From NCBI RefSeq assembly GCF_035222485.1, contig NC_085923.1, positions 1,178,001 to 1,242,000 of the forward strand: 64,000 nt of DNA, given 5' to 3'. The position numbers were made by a program, and so were the translations under genes. This DNA comes from Podospora pseudoanserina. Lineage: Eukaryota > Ascomycota > Sordariomycetes > Sordariales > Podosporaceae. This document shows positions 10,424 through 21,825 of the stretch, piece after piece (the stretch's first letter is position 1; every line of letters starts with the position of its first letter). Under the pieces are notes generated by a model, which did not search any database, had not been told where the DNA came from, and saw only the letters and a program-made list of their open reading frames with translations.

Positions 10424-10784
10424 GGTGACGAACCCCTATCCAGAACCTCTGAAAGGCATACTAGCTAAAGGCACTTCTGAACAATCCTGGTTCGGTATAG
10501 CTAAACCGTGTACAACAATGGCTTGTCTCAATCACAGTAGTCTTGATACTAACAACTGTAACTTGAATTGCACACTGCAGAACTGTCTATCTACACCAGC
10601 CAGTTCCTCTATATATATAGACCTCAATCTTCCAGGTAAACCCGTACCTAGCTCACCACGCTCACCTCTGCTAAGGGGTGAGCGCCCCGTTGACCTGCAG
10701 CCCCGCTGTTACATCTTACTTGATTGGCCCTCACAGCCTCGCTGCAGTCTCCACGCTACCTTACTATATAGTTGGTCTGTAATA
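10424..10784 (-). repeat. solo LTR with a distinct U3 (type D), little RIP damage
   Basis: Plus strand runs from GGTGACGAACCCC to GGTCTGTAATA (361 bp). CTTTA before and GTTTA after look like a 5-bp target duplication with one mismatch. The R-U5 half is the common one. The U3 half carries a GC-rich sequence also present at 58311-58493. ORFs inside it are chance. Confidence 0.78.
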
Positions 10785-11051
10785 GTTTATTACTTATTTT
10801 TAAAATTACTATTTTCATAATAAGCAATCTTAATATTGTCTTTTACTATATTATACCTCGGTTCTTTATTTTTTTTTTAAAAAACTATCTATTATTGTTA
10901 AAATATAGTTTATAAGGTTAAATTAACTAGGACCCTATAAAAAAAGGCTACTTTATAAGGTAAAATACTTTAGGGCTATAAATATATTATATATTAATAT
11001 TCTAAATAGCTATAGTAATTTTTATATATTTATCTTCTATTATTATTAGAT
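10785..11051. other. AT-rich spacer
   Basis: Nothing recognisable between two LTR copies. Confidence 0.45.
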
Positions 11052-11360
11052 TTTAATAGTTAAACTAATGGGCAGGGATAACCGTATACGGGGTACGATA
11101 CGCATAGCTAATCGCGAATAGAACTAATTAGGACAGGAATAACCTTATTTATAGGATTATTATTAAGAGTTAATAACTTAACGCGGGATTATTACTAAAG
11201 GTTAATGATTTAAAATAAAATTATTATTAAAAATTAATGATTTAGGAGATTATTAAAGCAATATATACGAAGGAACTAAATAGTATAAGGAAATAATTAC
11301 GTGATATATTATATAAATTATAATCGTTAATATCTAAACTATTATAATTAAAATAAATTA
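11052..11360 (+). repeat. truncated, RIP-damaged LTR (type A U3), plus orientation
   Basis: Aligns with the start of type A LTRs (TTAAGCCAACAGGCAGG decayed to TTAAACTAATGGGCAGG) and continues through the U3 repeats (GGGATTATTACTAAAG) and R. It stops in U5 where a minus-orientation LTR begins at 11361. Confidence 0.65.
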
Positions 11361-11717
11361 TATAATGAATTCCTATTTTAAACCTCGAAAAGAAATACCA
11401 ATTAAAAGTACTTTTAACTAATTCTAATTCGATATAGCTAAATAGTATATAATAAATAGCATATTTTATTTATAATAATGAAACTATTAATAATTATAAT
11501 TTATGTTATATATTACAGAGCTATTTATGTATACTAGCTAGTTCCTCTCTATATATAAACCTAGGAACCGTACACCGCTAATTTATAAAAAGTTCTCGGT
11601 TTACTTTTAATTAACGGATATTAAACCGTGGACTGTAAACCCCGCCGCGGTCCGCGGTCTTTATTATATTAGTCTATTCCATTTACCTAAATCGTAAGCC
11701 CCGCTTAATCGCGTAAT
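11361..11717 (-). repeat. LTR with type C U3, split by insertion of gypsy element 1
   Basis: Starts with a decayed TGTGACGAACCCC and shows the shared R-U5 half. Its U3 has GTGGAC...CCCCGCCGCGGTCC, which is also found nearly intact at 52010-52161. The U3 breaks off at 11717 and resumes at about 19320-19372, on the far side of gypsy element 1. It is the 3' LTR of gypsy element 2. Confidence 0.7.
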
Positions 11718-12120
11718 GATAACGAAACCCTATCTAGAACCTCTAAAAGGGATACTAGTTAAAGGCACTTCGAAATAATACTAGTTCGGTACAGCTAAAT
11801 AATATATAATAATAGCTTATCTTAATTATAATAGTTTAATACTAACGATTATAACTTATATTATATATTGCGGAACTATCTATCTATACTAGCCAGTTCC
11901 TCCGTATATGTAGACTTTATAGTCTCCTAGATCATTACCTTTTAGTCATAACCCCGTCCTAGATTATTAATTCTTATTAATAATCCTGCGCTAGATTATT
12001 ACCTTTTAGTAATAATTCTATAACCGAGGCCATTCCTATCTTAATTAATTTTATTAGCGATTAGCTATACGTATTATGCCCCGTATACAGTCTAACTTAC
12101 CTATTAGCTTAACCGTAATA
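11718..12120 (-). repeat. 3' LTR of gypsy element 1
   Basis: 403 bp, ending in AACCGTAATA on the plus strand (decayed AACCGTGACA). Matches the LTR at 18920-19319 throughout, with C-to-T/G-to-A differences. Confidence 0.85.
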
Positions 12121-12126
12121 TAATAT

Positions 12127-12136
12127 CCCTCCTTCT
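12127..12136 (-). other. polypurine tract of gypsy element 1
   Basis: On the minus strand AGAAGGAGGG lies a few bases 5' of the 3' LTR, the expected primer site for plus-strand DNA synthesis. Similar tracts precede the LTRs at 33732 and 27332. Confidence 0.6.
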
Positions 12137-12689
12137 AAATCAAAATCCCGTCGATTTAATCCTAAAATAACCGGGCGTTTCTTATTCTTGTTTACCTATA
12201 AATATTCCCTTTACTTTTCTTTTACTTTACGATATTTAACTATATAAGTAAATAAAGATATTTAAAAGCGTTTAACCGATAAAGCTTTACGGAAAAAATC
12301 CTCCGTAACTCGATTATAATACTATTATTTTATGCCGCGTATACCTTTTATAACCTATTTTACATTCTCTTTTCCTCTAACTCTTTGCATTATTATAAAT
12401 ACGTTCGGCGCGCTCTTCGTTACTATAACGCCTTACGTATTACCTTACGTTAATTATCCTAAAGTATTTCGTAATATAACGTTATAAAAGCTAAACTAAA
12501 GCGAGCCGAAAAATTAATTAAAGTTACTAACGCTAAAGTATATTACTTTCGTGGCTAAAAATTTAATTAAAGAAAATATTATAGGCCGTATTGTATAGTT
12601 TCGATAGTATATAAAAGTTAAAGTAAGTTAAGCGTAAAGAGTAATTTACTTATTTGGCTTACCTTCGGGACCTTCCAGTAACAGAATCG

Positions 12690-12860
12690 TCTATTACTAT
12701 CCCTTCTAACTTTTCTTTCCTAAATCCCTCCTTAAACCTCGACTAGCCCTCCGACCTTCCTTTAGACCTTAGTACCGCTGATCCTTGCTTCTTAACTACG
12801 TTAAATACCGCTAATAGCACGCTTTTTATTTCGTAAAATAATTAAAACGCATAATACTAA
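12690..12860 (+). pseudogene. remnant of the antisense ORF in gypsy element 1
   Basis: Plus-strand (antisense to pol) frame reading PSDLPLDLSTADPCFL and then onward with only RIP-type TAA/TAG stops. It aligns residue by residue with PSDLPLDFNIAGPSFL of element 6 and with frames in elements 2, 3 and 7. Function unknown. Confidence 0.5.
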
Positions 12861-12889
12861 TTATACTTAGTCCCCCTTATATTTTATTA

Positions 12890-12959
12890 AACTTTATAGT
12901 ATAGTATATATTACATTAGTTACTATATTAAAGGTATAGGTTCGATTCCTGTCGAGGTT
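12890..12959 (+). other. tRNA-like cloverleaf module 1 of element 1 (antisense to pol)
   Basis: 70 nt. Acceptor arms AACTTTA/CGAGGTT, D stem GTAT/TTAC, anticodon stem TTAGT/ATTAA with a 6-nt loop, 4-nt variable region AGGT, T arm ATAGG-TTCGATT-CCTGT. Most mismatches or wobbles are removed by reversing C-to-T or G-to-A changes. GGTTCGATTCC is a perfect tRNA B-box. Confidence 0.6.
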
Positions 12960-13098
12960 CTATATTTAAATTTATAAATACCGTCCGTAAACTTAGATAT
13001 TTTTCTTTTTAGCTTCTATAGGTAATACGTTTTTAATTTCTTTTTACGGTAATAAAAGTATATAGTATGAATTAAACTTAGATTTCTTTGTACTTACT

Positions 13099-13168
13099 AA
13101 CCTTATACTATAATACGTTATACGTCGCTTCCCGCGTTAAAAATATAAGTTCGATTTTTATTAAAGTT
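13099..13168 (+). other. tRNA-like module 2 of element 1
   Basis: A second 70-nt unit 139 bp downstream. Acceptor arms AACCTTA/TAAAGTT and T arm ATAAG-TTCGATT-TTTAT pair well. The D and anticodon stems are weaker than in module 1. Confidence 0.45.
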
Positions 13169-16100
13169 ATGTAAATTTAAAAAAATTTGAGAGGTTTTTG
13201 TAATTTAAATATTTTCACTTACTTAAGTTTTAATTAGTTTAAGTATTATCGGTAGAATTCTATTTATTTATATAAATTGTTAAGAATCAAATATCCTAAC
13301 CAACTAACTAAATACTTTAATTAACCTTTATTAAACTGTAAATCTGATATCTTTCCTATATTATATTTTTCTTCTTTAATCTCCGTTACTTTCTATATAT
13401 TAACTTTATTTGCCCGGCATATAGCTTTTAAAAATAAAGTATAAAATTTATATAACCATAAACGTATTATATTAAATAACTTTGATTCGAATACCGTTTC
13501 CGATATCTTCCTTTTAACCTTAAATAAACTTACCTTTCTATAGTCTAGCTTCTTACTAAGTCTTTTAATATGTAAATTACGTATAGAAAGGAATATTTTA
13601 TTTCCCCCTTTAAAACGAGGTCCCTCGAGCTTTTTAGTATTATAGTATTTCTATATTCTTTCCTTTATAAACTTTAGTTTTTTCTTAAGTATATTATAAA
13701 ATATTTATAATTTATTTATTTTAACCTTAGCGCTAAATACCTCTACGGTTAGTTTCTACCGTAGGTTTATTTTATATTTAAAATTTAGGAAAAATGGTAT
13801 AGCTTTAATTTTTTTTATTAACGATGTATTATATATTAATTATACCGTAAATGATAATTTAATTTAACTATTTTACTTGAAATGCATATGATTCTGTAAA
13901 TATTATTTTGTAATCTATTTAAACCGTTCCGTTTAACCGTTTATTTAAAGGTAATAAACCGAAAATACTTTACTTATTACCCCTAGCCTTGTTATTAACG
14001 CTCTTTAAAATTTTAATATAAGTTTCATATCGCGGTTTATAATAAATTCTTTTAGTTATATCTATAGTATTATAATATACTATAGCATTATATTTGTTAA
14101 CTACTTTATTAATTAGGTTTCCTTATAGATTAAAAAATATATTTATTTCCTAAACCTATCGATTACCGTTAGTATATTATTATACTTAACGCCGGTTTTT
14201 ATATCCTTTCACTTTAATAGTTTAATAATAAAGTTTATCGTAATTAAACTTAATAATTATTCCGCTATTAATAATAGCTTTAGAAATTCGTAAGGCTTAC
14301 TTATACTTTATAACCTTTATTTTCTTATACGTATAGTATAATTACGTAACTTCTTTAACGTCGTCTTTAATCCTTAGTTAATTAAGGTATTACTTAATCT
14401 TTTCTATAATCTTTATAATATTCATATATCCTCCGAACTTCGATGTGTAAATTTCTATCCTATTATCTTACTTTATATACGCTTAACTCTTATACTATAC
14501 TCTTCCTAACTATTTTCTTAAATACTTTATAGTTTTAATTCCTTTTACTAATATTATTCTATAATATCGTTGTTTAACTTTCTTTAAAATCTACTAAAAA
14601 TAACTGATTTATACTATACTATATAATACTTTATTTATAGCTATAGATATTTAAAAGTGCTATCGGGCATTTCCTTAAATAGTAATGGTAACTCCTTAAG
14701 TATCTCCTTATAGTAATTAGCTCGCTAGCTAAATATATTTACTTCAGCGTTTTCCGAGCTTTTTTTATAATTAATTTAAAAATTAAATTCTAAAAACACT
14801 TTAATTATCGTATTTACTGTATATTAAGGATTTTCGTCATAATAAAGTATTATAGGTTTTTATAATCAATATAAACCTATATTTTATAATTAATTTTACA
14901 AAATATAACTTTGACTCCTCGAATACTTCAATAATAAGGAATAGCTTTTTATTATATATTAAATAATTTTAACGTACTGCTTCTATCTTCTTCGAAAAGA
15001 AGGTTATTACATATAGTTTTCCGTTATTATCTTACCGTTTTATTTATTTACCCATTATATAATTTAATATATTTACCTCGAACTTAAATAGCCGATTAAA
15101 GTCTAATAATTTAAATACTGGGTCCTTTAAAACAACTTCTTTTAACTTTTAAAAGGCCTACTTCTTTGCCTACCCCTACCGGAACTCTACCTCCTTTTTA
15201 ATTAAGTAATTAAATAACTACGTAATACTTATATAGCCCTAGATAAATATCCGATAGAAATTTATAAACCCTAAATATTCCCTAACGTATATTTATAATT
15301 ATAGCATAAAGTAATCCTTAATTACTGTAATTTTCCTAAATTCTATATAAACCTTATTTAACAATATGAAATATATTAAATATACTTTTTCTATATATAA
15401 AACTCACTTTTCTTCTTATTAATTAAAAGTCCGGTTCCGTATAGCGCGTCGAATATCTCTCGTACGTATTTACTTATATTTCTTCAAAGTAATAAATAAA
15501 TTAAAACGTTATTGAAATAATATATTATTATTTTATTAAAGCATTTCCGGATTGTATAATCAACTGGAAATCAAAACATCGCGGACGGATTAATTAATCC
15601 GAATAATACTGCGAGATATTCGAAATAATTATAAGTATACAAAACGCTATTTTCGATTTATTTCTTTCTTTAATTTATATATAAGCGTATCCGATAAATA
15701 TATTTAAATATATAAAGAATCGCGCCTTAGCTAATTAACTCCGTAACCTAAATATTAATATCAATAAATAATTATTTTTTACTGTTTCGTTATTTAATTA
15801 ACGATATTTTATATATAATCGTAAACTATCGTTTCTCTTTAATATAAAAAATAAAGTCTCATACTAGCGATATAGACTCCCTAATATATCCTCTCTTTAA
15901 ATTCTCGTTTAAATACTTCTGTAACTCTTTATTTATTTATTATTAGTAATATAGACCTTAAATAACCGTAATTTAATTTCTTTTTTTTAATGCAATTTCG
16001 TAATCTTACGCTTTTCGCTCTAGAAATTCCTCTAAATACTTCGCTGTAAAGGCTAGGTATTTTCAATATTCTATTTATACTACCTTTTTCTTACCTTTCT

Positions 16101-18919
16101 TTATTTTATTATAACAGGTGTACTTATTAACCACCGATATCTCTATTAACGTCATTAACTTTACTTCTTTAATCTTACTACCTATATCGATAAAATATAC
16201 TATTACTTCTTAAGCTTTTTATGGTAGTACCGTAAAGGGCATTTATTCTATTTTTCATTGTATATATACTTTTAATTTTCTATTATTGATTAAATACTTT
16301 TAAGGTTCTTTTAAATATAAGTAGTTACTACTGCTTTAATCGATATTTAAATTACAATTTTTATGCTACAATTACCTTCAAATTATATCCTTTAAAGGTT
16401 TTATATTTATAAGATCGAATATAATTAATATTTTTTTCCTTTTGACTATAATATTTAAAAGTAATATTTCTCTGTAGACTTTTTACATCGAAAATAGTTT
16501 TTATATCATAATTTATTCCTCTTTTTTTTTTGGGGATTTTAGCTTAATATATAAGCTATAGTAAAATTACATTCGTTTCCGTGCTTCGTTTACTAGTAAT
16601 ACTACCTAAATATTTTTTTAATACGTTATAACCTAAAAATATTTATTTTTCTTACTTTTTCCTTATATAATAACGACTTTACTAATGAATATCGGGTCGT
16701 TATCCTATACCTTCGCTTTACGCTAATACTTTTAAAAATACCGTTTATAGTCCGTTAATGGTTACCGGCCCCCGCGAAGGGCCGTAAATTATTTTTTACA
16801 ATAATTATATTATTTAAAAGCGTCCTCACACTTTCCGGGTTATCTAGTTATATGAAGTCTTTTAATTATCTTCGCTTAACTTCCTCCTATCTTCCGTCCT
16901 TTACTTTTTTAATATTTTGTTAAATATACCTTTAATAATACTTCCGTTATTTAGCCGATACCTTAGGCTCCGTAACTTGATAGTATTACCTAACCTTTTA
17001 CCGTAAATATAGTACGTAGTTTAGGGTTAAGTATTATTATACTATTATCCCTAGCCTTAAGATTTCGCTATTAACCGTATACCTCTTTTTTATATACCTA
17101 AAGTAATATACTACCTACCTTATCGTAAACTAAATTACTTTTACCTATTCTTTAACTAAATAATATTTCCTGTTTTCTATAATAAATAATCGTCCAACTC
17201 TTTATTAGTTTTTTTCTATTTTACAATCGTCTTTTTAATTAATTATAGCTTACCTTTTTTACCTACTTTAGGTACCGGTTAACAGCCGTATAGCGACTTA
17301 CTTTAACAATACTTTATATATTCGTATATAATATACTAGAACTAAAGTATCCTCTAATATCACGGATATTTAAAATAAAGTTATACCGTATCTCCTTTAT
17401 AGGATATATATTATATAAGTGCGGGTATATCTCTTAATAACTTTATAATTCCGATATTAACGACCTTCTTACCCCTCCAATATTTTTCCCAGTTTTTATA
17501 TTTAAGCTTCTTAGGCCTTACTTATATGACGGTAATTATATACTTACTATATTACTTTTTTAATATCGATTACTTACTAGGTCCTTCCTATTATATCGGG
17601 TTATCGTCCTTAGCGACCTTCGTAGCGATTTCCGTAGTAACCTATACTACTTAATCCTATAATATTTATATTTAAAGATCTTCTTTTTCGTATTTTACCT
17701 TTAGCCTTTCTATTATTTCCCGTAACTCTTAAAACTTTACTTCCTTTTATTTAATGTATTAGTGAGAGTTTTCCTCGAAATTTACCGTTTCCTTTTACTA
17801 ATACCCGATAGCTACGACTTCCATCACTCTCGGTTCCTTTAATATAATAATTAATATAATTTATTTTTTCTATCTAAATCGCTTAAGTACCCTATAGTCC
17901 TTTTTAAAGTATTTTACTTTACTGCAAGTAAAATACTTAAGATTATCTCTACCTTAGTCCCGGCTTTACGGCCTTTACTACTATATAGTATCGATGTTTA
18001 TCGGTCTTAAAAATATAATACTGGAATAGTTAATATTGGAGTATTTTTATTTACGTTTATTATTAAAATAATAATTATTTAAGTACCTCTTATTACTATT
18101 ATTATAGTTACCTTTATTATTACCTTTCTTCTCCGTATAACTCTAAAACTACCGATCGTCGATCCGTATAGCTATAGTAATATACTTATTAATAGTATCG
18201 GGCCTCTATCCCTTATACAATTTATCCTTTACTTTTTCCTTAAGGTTATTATAAAAAAACTATATTAATTCCTTATCGGTAATAGTATTACGTAAATTAT
18301 CGATATTAAATAGAGCTATATAATTAATTACTAAACGAATTTAACGTAGGCTTATAAGCTTCTTTTACGCGCGCTTTAATTTATCGTACTTCTTAAATAC
18401 CTCTTTAAGTTTAGTTTTAAAAATATAATAACTTTTAAAATATTTTACAGTATTCTTTTCTTAATCCGCCGGCTCGTATTTATAATAATCGTCGAGGATA
18501 GGCTCGAACTATATAAAAGCCTTATCCTTAAGCCTAGTAATTAGGAACATTACTTTGGATTCTGTATTAATAAACTGATTTAGGTACTAATAAAAATAAG
18601 TTTTAAGCTAAATTAAAAACCCTTTAAGCGTTTTCTTTCTTCCTCTATAGTATTTCAGTGCCGGGAATTTAAAAATGGACTAAAACGTAATCAATATAGC
18701 AAAAATCTATTTCCAGGTTTATTAAGCTTCGTCCTCAAGTTCCCTAAAACGCTTAACGATTTACTCCGCGGTAGTAGGTATAAGTCTGGTACTAGTGGAA
18801 GGTCCCTCGTTACCTAGGCTGGGCAGGACACCTCTTATTTAAACGTTTTTAGGTCCGGCTATAGTAGTTAAAAAACACTTTTAACTTATACGTAATAAAG
18901 TTAAAATAAATATATAATA

Positions 18920-19319
18920 TATAACGAATCCCTGTCTAGAACCTCTAAAAGGAATATTAATTCAAAATATTTTCAAATAATGCTAATTTGGTATAGTTAA
19001 ATAATATATAATAATAATTTATCTTACTTACAATAGTTTAATATTAGCGATTTTAATTTATATTATATACTACGGAACTATATATCTATATTAGCTAGTT
19101 CTTCCGTATATTATAAACCTTAGTCTCTTAGATCATTACCTCTTAGCAATAATCCGGTCCTGGATCATTGATTCTTATTAATAATCCCGCGCTGGATCAT
19201 TGCCTCTTGGCAATGATCCCACAGCAGGCTACTCTTGTCCTGATTGGTTCTGCTAGCGATTGGCTATGCGCGTTGCGCCCCGCATACGGTCTGACCTGCC
19301 TGTTGGCTTAACCGTGACA
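18920..19319 (-). repeat. 5' LTR of gypsy element 1, with an intact U3 half
   Basis: 400 bp. The R-U5 half (18920 to about 19130) is heavily AT-converted. The U3 half (about 19150-19319) is GC-rich with clear ATTGG boxes and ends CTTAACCGTGACA. The damage changes sharply inside one LTR. Confidence 0.85.
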
Positions 19320-21825
19320 CCAATTTAGTCTTGATTAATTCCTTATAGCTCTACTATTTTTTTTAAACCGTAATAGAATACTTCCTTTTTAAACTAAAGT
19401 CCTTACGGCCTAATTTTCTACTATTATTAATAATATTATAATTTTTTCCTTTTCACGTTTCTTTACTTTTTGTAATATTTAATTATATATAGAAACGATA
19501 TTATAAAACTAAATAATACTGTTCTCTACTTTAGAAATCTTTTACTATAATTCTATTATAATACTTTATTCTACCTATTTTACCGCCGGAATCCTTTATA
19601 TTATAACCTCTAAACTTTTACAAAATTTTATATATATACGTTATAAGATTTAATAATAAGTTCAATGTCAATTGCGCCCGTAGATATATTTTTCTTTCTT
19701 TTTATACCGTATTTAATTACTCTATAGTAACCTAAGCGATAGAAAAGTAAGTTAGATTCGAACGTAAAGAGTAAAAGCTTAAAGATTAACTTTTATAGCG
19801 AATTATTAAATTTATCCGGGTAAAATAAATATATTGCTTTTTCCGTACTCGCGAGAAGCATCTTTTTACGCGGGATATCTAGGAGGAAGATACTTAAGTA
19901 GCGTAGTCCGTAATTATAGTATTACTTATTTCTTCACCAGGTACTCTTACGCGGCCAGACGCTGCCTTAAATATTATCCTGTCATCTCCTTACGTCCCGG
20001 ACCTTTCTTTAAGCTTTAACTAACCTTCCGACCTTTCCTTCGATCTTAATATAGCCGGTCTTTCCTTTCTATTTATATTAGGTATCGCTAGTAATATATA
20101 TTTTATTTTCTAAAGTAATTACAGTATATAACGTTAATTATACTTAAATTCCTTTATGCTTCCTAATCTCGTAATATAATATATAATATATCAATTATTG
20201 TATCGAAGGTATAGGATTGATTCCCGTGGAGGTTTTCCATATCTTAAGTTTATAGAAACCCTTTCGTAAATTCAAATATATTCTTTAGTTACTCTATTAA
20301 TAATATATTTTTAATTTATTTTACTATAATTAGAGTATATAGTGTTAATTAAGTTTAGATTTCTATTTTTTTTATTAACCTCGCAGTATAATATGTAATA
20401 CGTTGATTACTATATTAAAAACGTTTACTCAATTTCTATCAAAAGCTTATATTAAAATTTATAACATTATTCATAAATTTATATGTTTATTTACCTATTT
20501 AAATTAAATCAGGTGATATTAGTAATATCAATCTTACTTATTTGAATAAATGAAGCTCATTTCTAGTATTTATAGATTATTTATAACTAGTTATTTTAAT
20601 TAATTTTTATTTTACTAAAATTTAATGTTTTAATATTATTATTATTTTCCGCTACCTTCTATGTATTAAGTTTACTTAGGGTAATATGGCTTTTAGAAGT
20701 AGAGCAGAAAAATATATAACCTTAAATATGTTATATTAAATAGCTTGAATTTAAATGCCGTTTCCGATGTCTTTCTCTTAACCTTGAATACACTTATTTT
20801 TTGATACTTTAGTTTTTTACTAAATCTTTTAATATAGAAATTATATATGGAAAGGAATGTTATATCTCCCCCTTTAAAGGGAGGTCCCTTGAGGCTTTTT
20901 AGTATTATAGTATTTCCGTATCTTTTCCTTTACAAACCCTCATTTTTTGTAAACTTATAGTAAAATATATATAATTTATTTACTTTAACCCTAATCGTAA
21001 ATACTTAAACGTTAAATGTCTACCGTAGGTCTACTTTATAGTCACAATTTACGAAAAGTAATCTCACTTTATTTATATTTATTATACTATTTTAGTATCA
21101 ATTATACTATTAATAATAGTTTAAGCTAATCATTTTACTCGAAGTTAATATAGTTCCGTAAATATTATTCAATAATTTAATCAAGCCGTTCCGTTTAACT
21201 ATTTATGTAAAGGTAATAAATCGAAAATCCTTCCTTATTACCTTTAACCTTGTTATTAATACTTGTTAAAATTCTAGTATAACCTTAGTATCGTAATATA
21301 TAGGAAATCATTTTAATTATATATATATATATATATATATTATTATAATATACCGTATCATTATATCCCTTAATTACTTTCCCGATTAAATCTTTTATAA
21401 AGTAAAAAGTATATTCATTTAATAAACATTTTAATTGTTATAACTATACTACTGTATATAACATTAGTTACTATATTTTTAGATCTTAATAATTTAATAA
21501 TAAAGTTTCCAGTAACTAAACTCTATAGTCGTTTCCCTATTAAGTATAATTTTAAAAGCCTATAGGGCTTATACCTTGTAATGCTTATTCTTTAATATGT
21601 ATAATATAACTAAATAACTTCTTTAACATTATTTGTCATCCTTAGATAATTAAACTATCATTTAATGTTTTTATATATTTTTATAATACTTGTCTATTTT
21701 CCGAGTTTCAAGGCGTAAATTTATTTTTAATATCATTTTACTATTTAACTTTACGTACCTTGGATTTTTTAACTATAGTTTTCTTTAACTATTTTTTGGA
21801 AATATTTCATAATGATCATTTTTAG
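19320..21825 (-). mobile_element. gypsy element 2, 3' part (LTR remainder, polypurine tract, antisense ORF, tRNA-like modules, integrase/chromodomain), truncated
   Basis: 19320-19372 resumes the type C U3 interrupted at 11717 (ending AAACCGTAATAG) and is followed by a polypurine tract and 3' internal sequence. Antisense-ORF homology (SDLSFDLNIAGLSFLF) lies near 20030-20110, tRNA-like units at 20165-20234 and about 20377-20446, and decayed chromodomain/integrase sequence to about 21825. There the element stops and a plus-orientation fragment begins. The ORF at 19834-20019 is in a different frame and is probably chance. Confidence 0.7.
20165..20234 (+). other. tRNA-like cloverleaf module 1 of element 2
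   Basis: 70 nt: acceptor AATCTCG/GGAGGTT, anticodon stem TCAAT/ATCGA with 6-nt loop TATTGT, variable AGGT, T arm ATAGG-ATTGATT-CCCGT. Followed by TTTT, as in a pol III terminator. Confidence 0.5.

Larger units (their letters stand above)
11718..19319 (-). mobile_element. Ty3/gypsy retrotransposon, element 1, full length, RIP-inactivated
   Basis: About 7.6 kb with LTRs at both ends (11718-12120 and 18920-19319), read on the minus strand. The probable decayed target duplication is GTAAT/CCAAT. A polypurine tract abuts the 3' LTR. Order on the minus strand: gag start near 18820-18757 with EGPSTSTRLIP and a RIP stop soon after; RT core near 15508-15519 where the YxDD box reads YFNN (both Asp lost by G-to-A); integrase tail near 13960-13910 resembling HPQTNGQTERT; a GPY-like stretch (EGPRFKGG) near 13620; and chromodomain-like KYLVSWLGY near 13300. 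After pol come two tRNA-like modules and an antisense ORF. CpA/TpG is almost absent while CpG is kept, as expected for RIP. No frame is usable. It is nested in the LTR of element 2. Confidence 0.88.

Noticed and set aside
10425-10820. 131-codon ORF, with similar ORFs at 26673-26966 and 32746-32555 beginning MTNPYPEPLKG or related
   Set aside because: They are readings through the LTR R-U5 repeat. Their similarity reflects the repeat, not a protein gene.
12890-12959. Functional host tRNA gene
   Set aside because: The anticodon loop has 6 nt instead of 7, the unit is repeated inside each gypsy copy, and stems are RIP-damaged. tRNA-like is the safer name.
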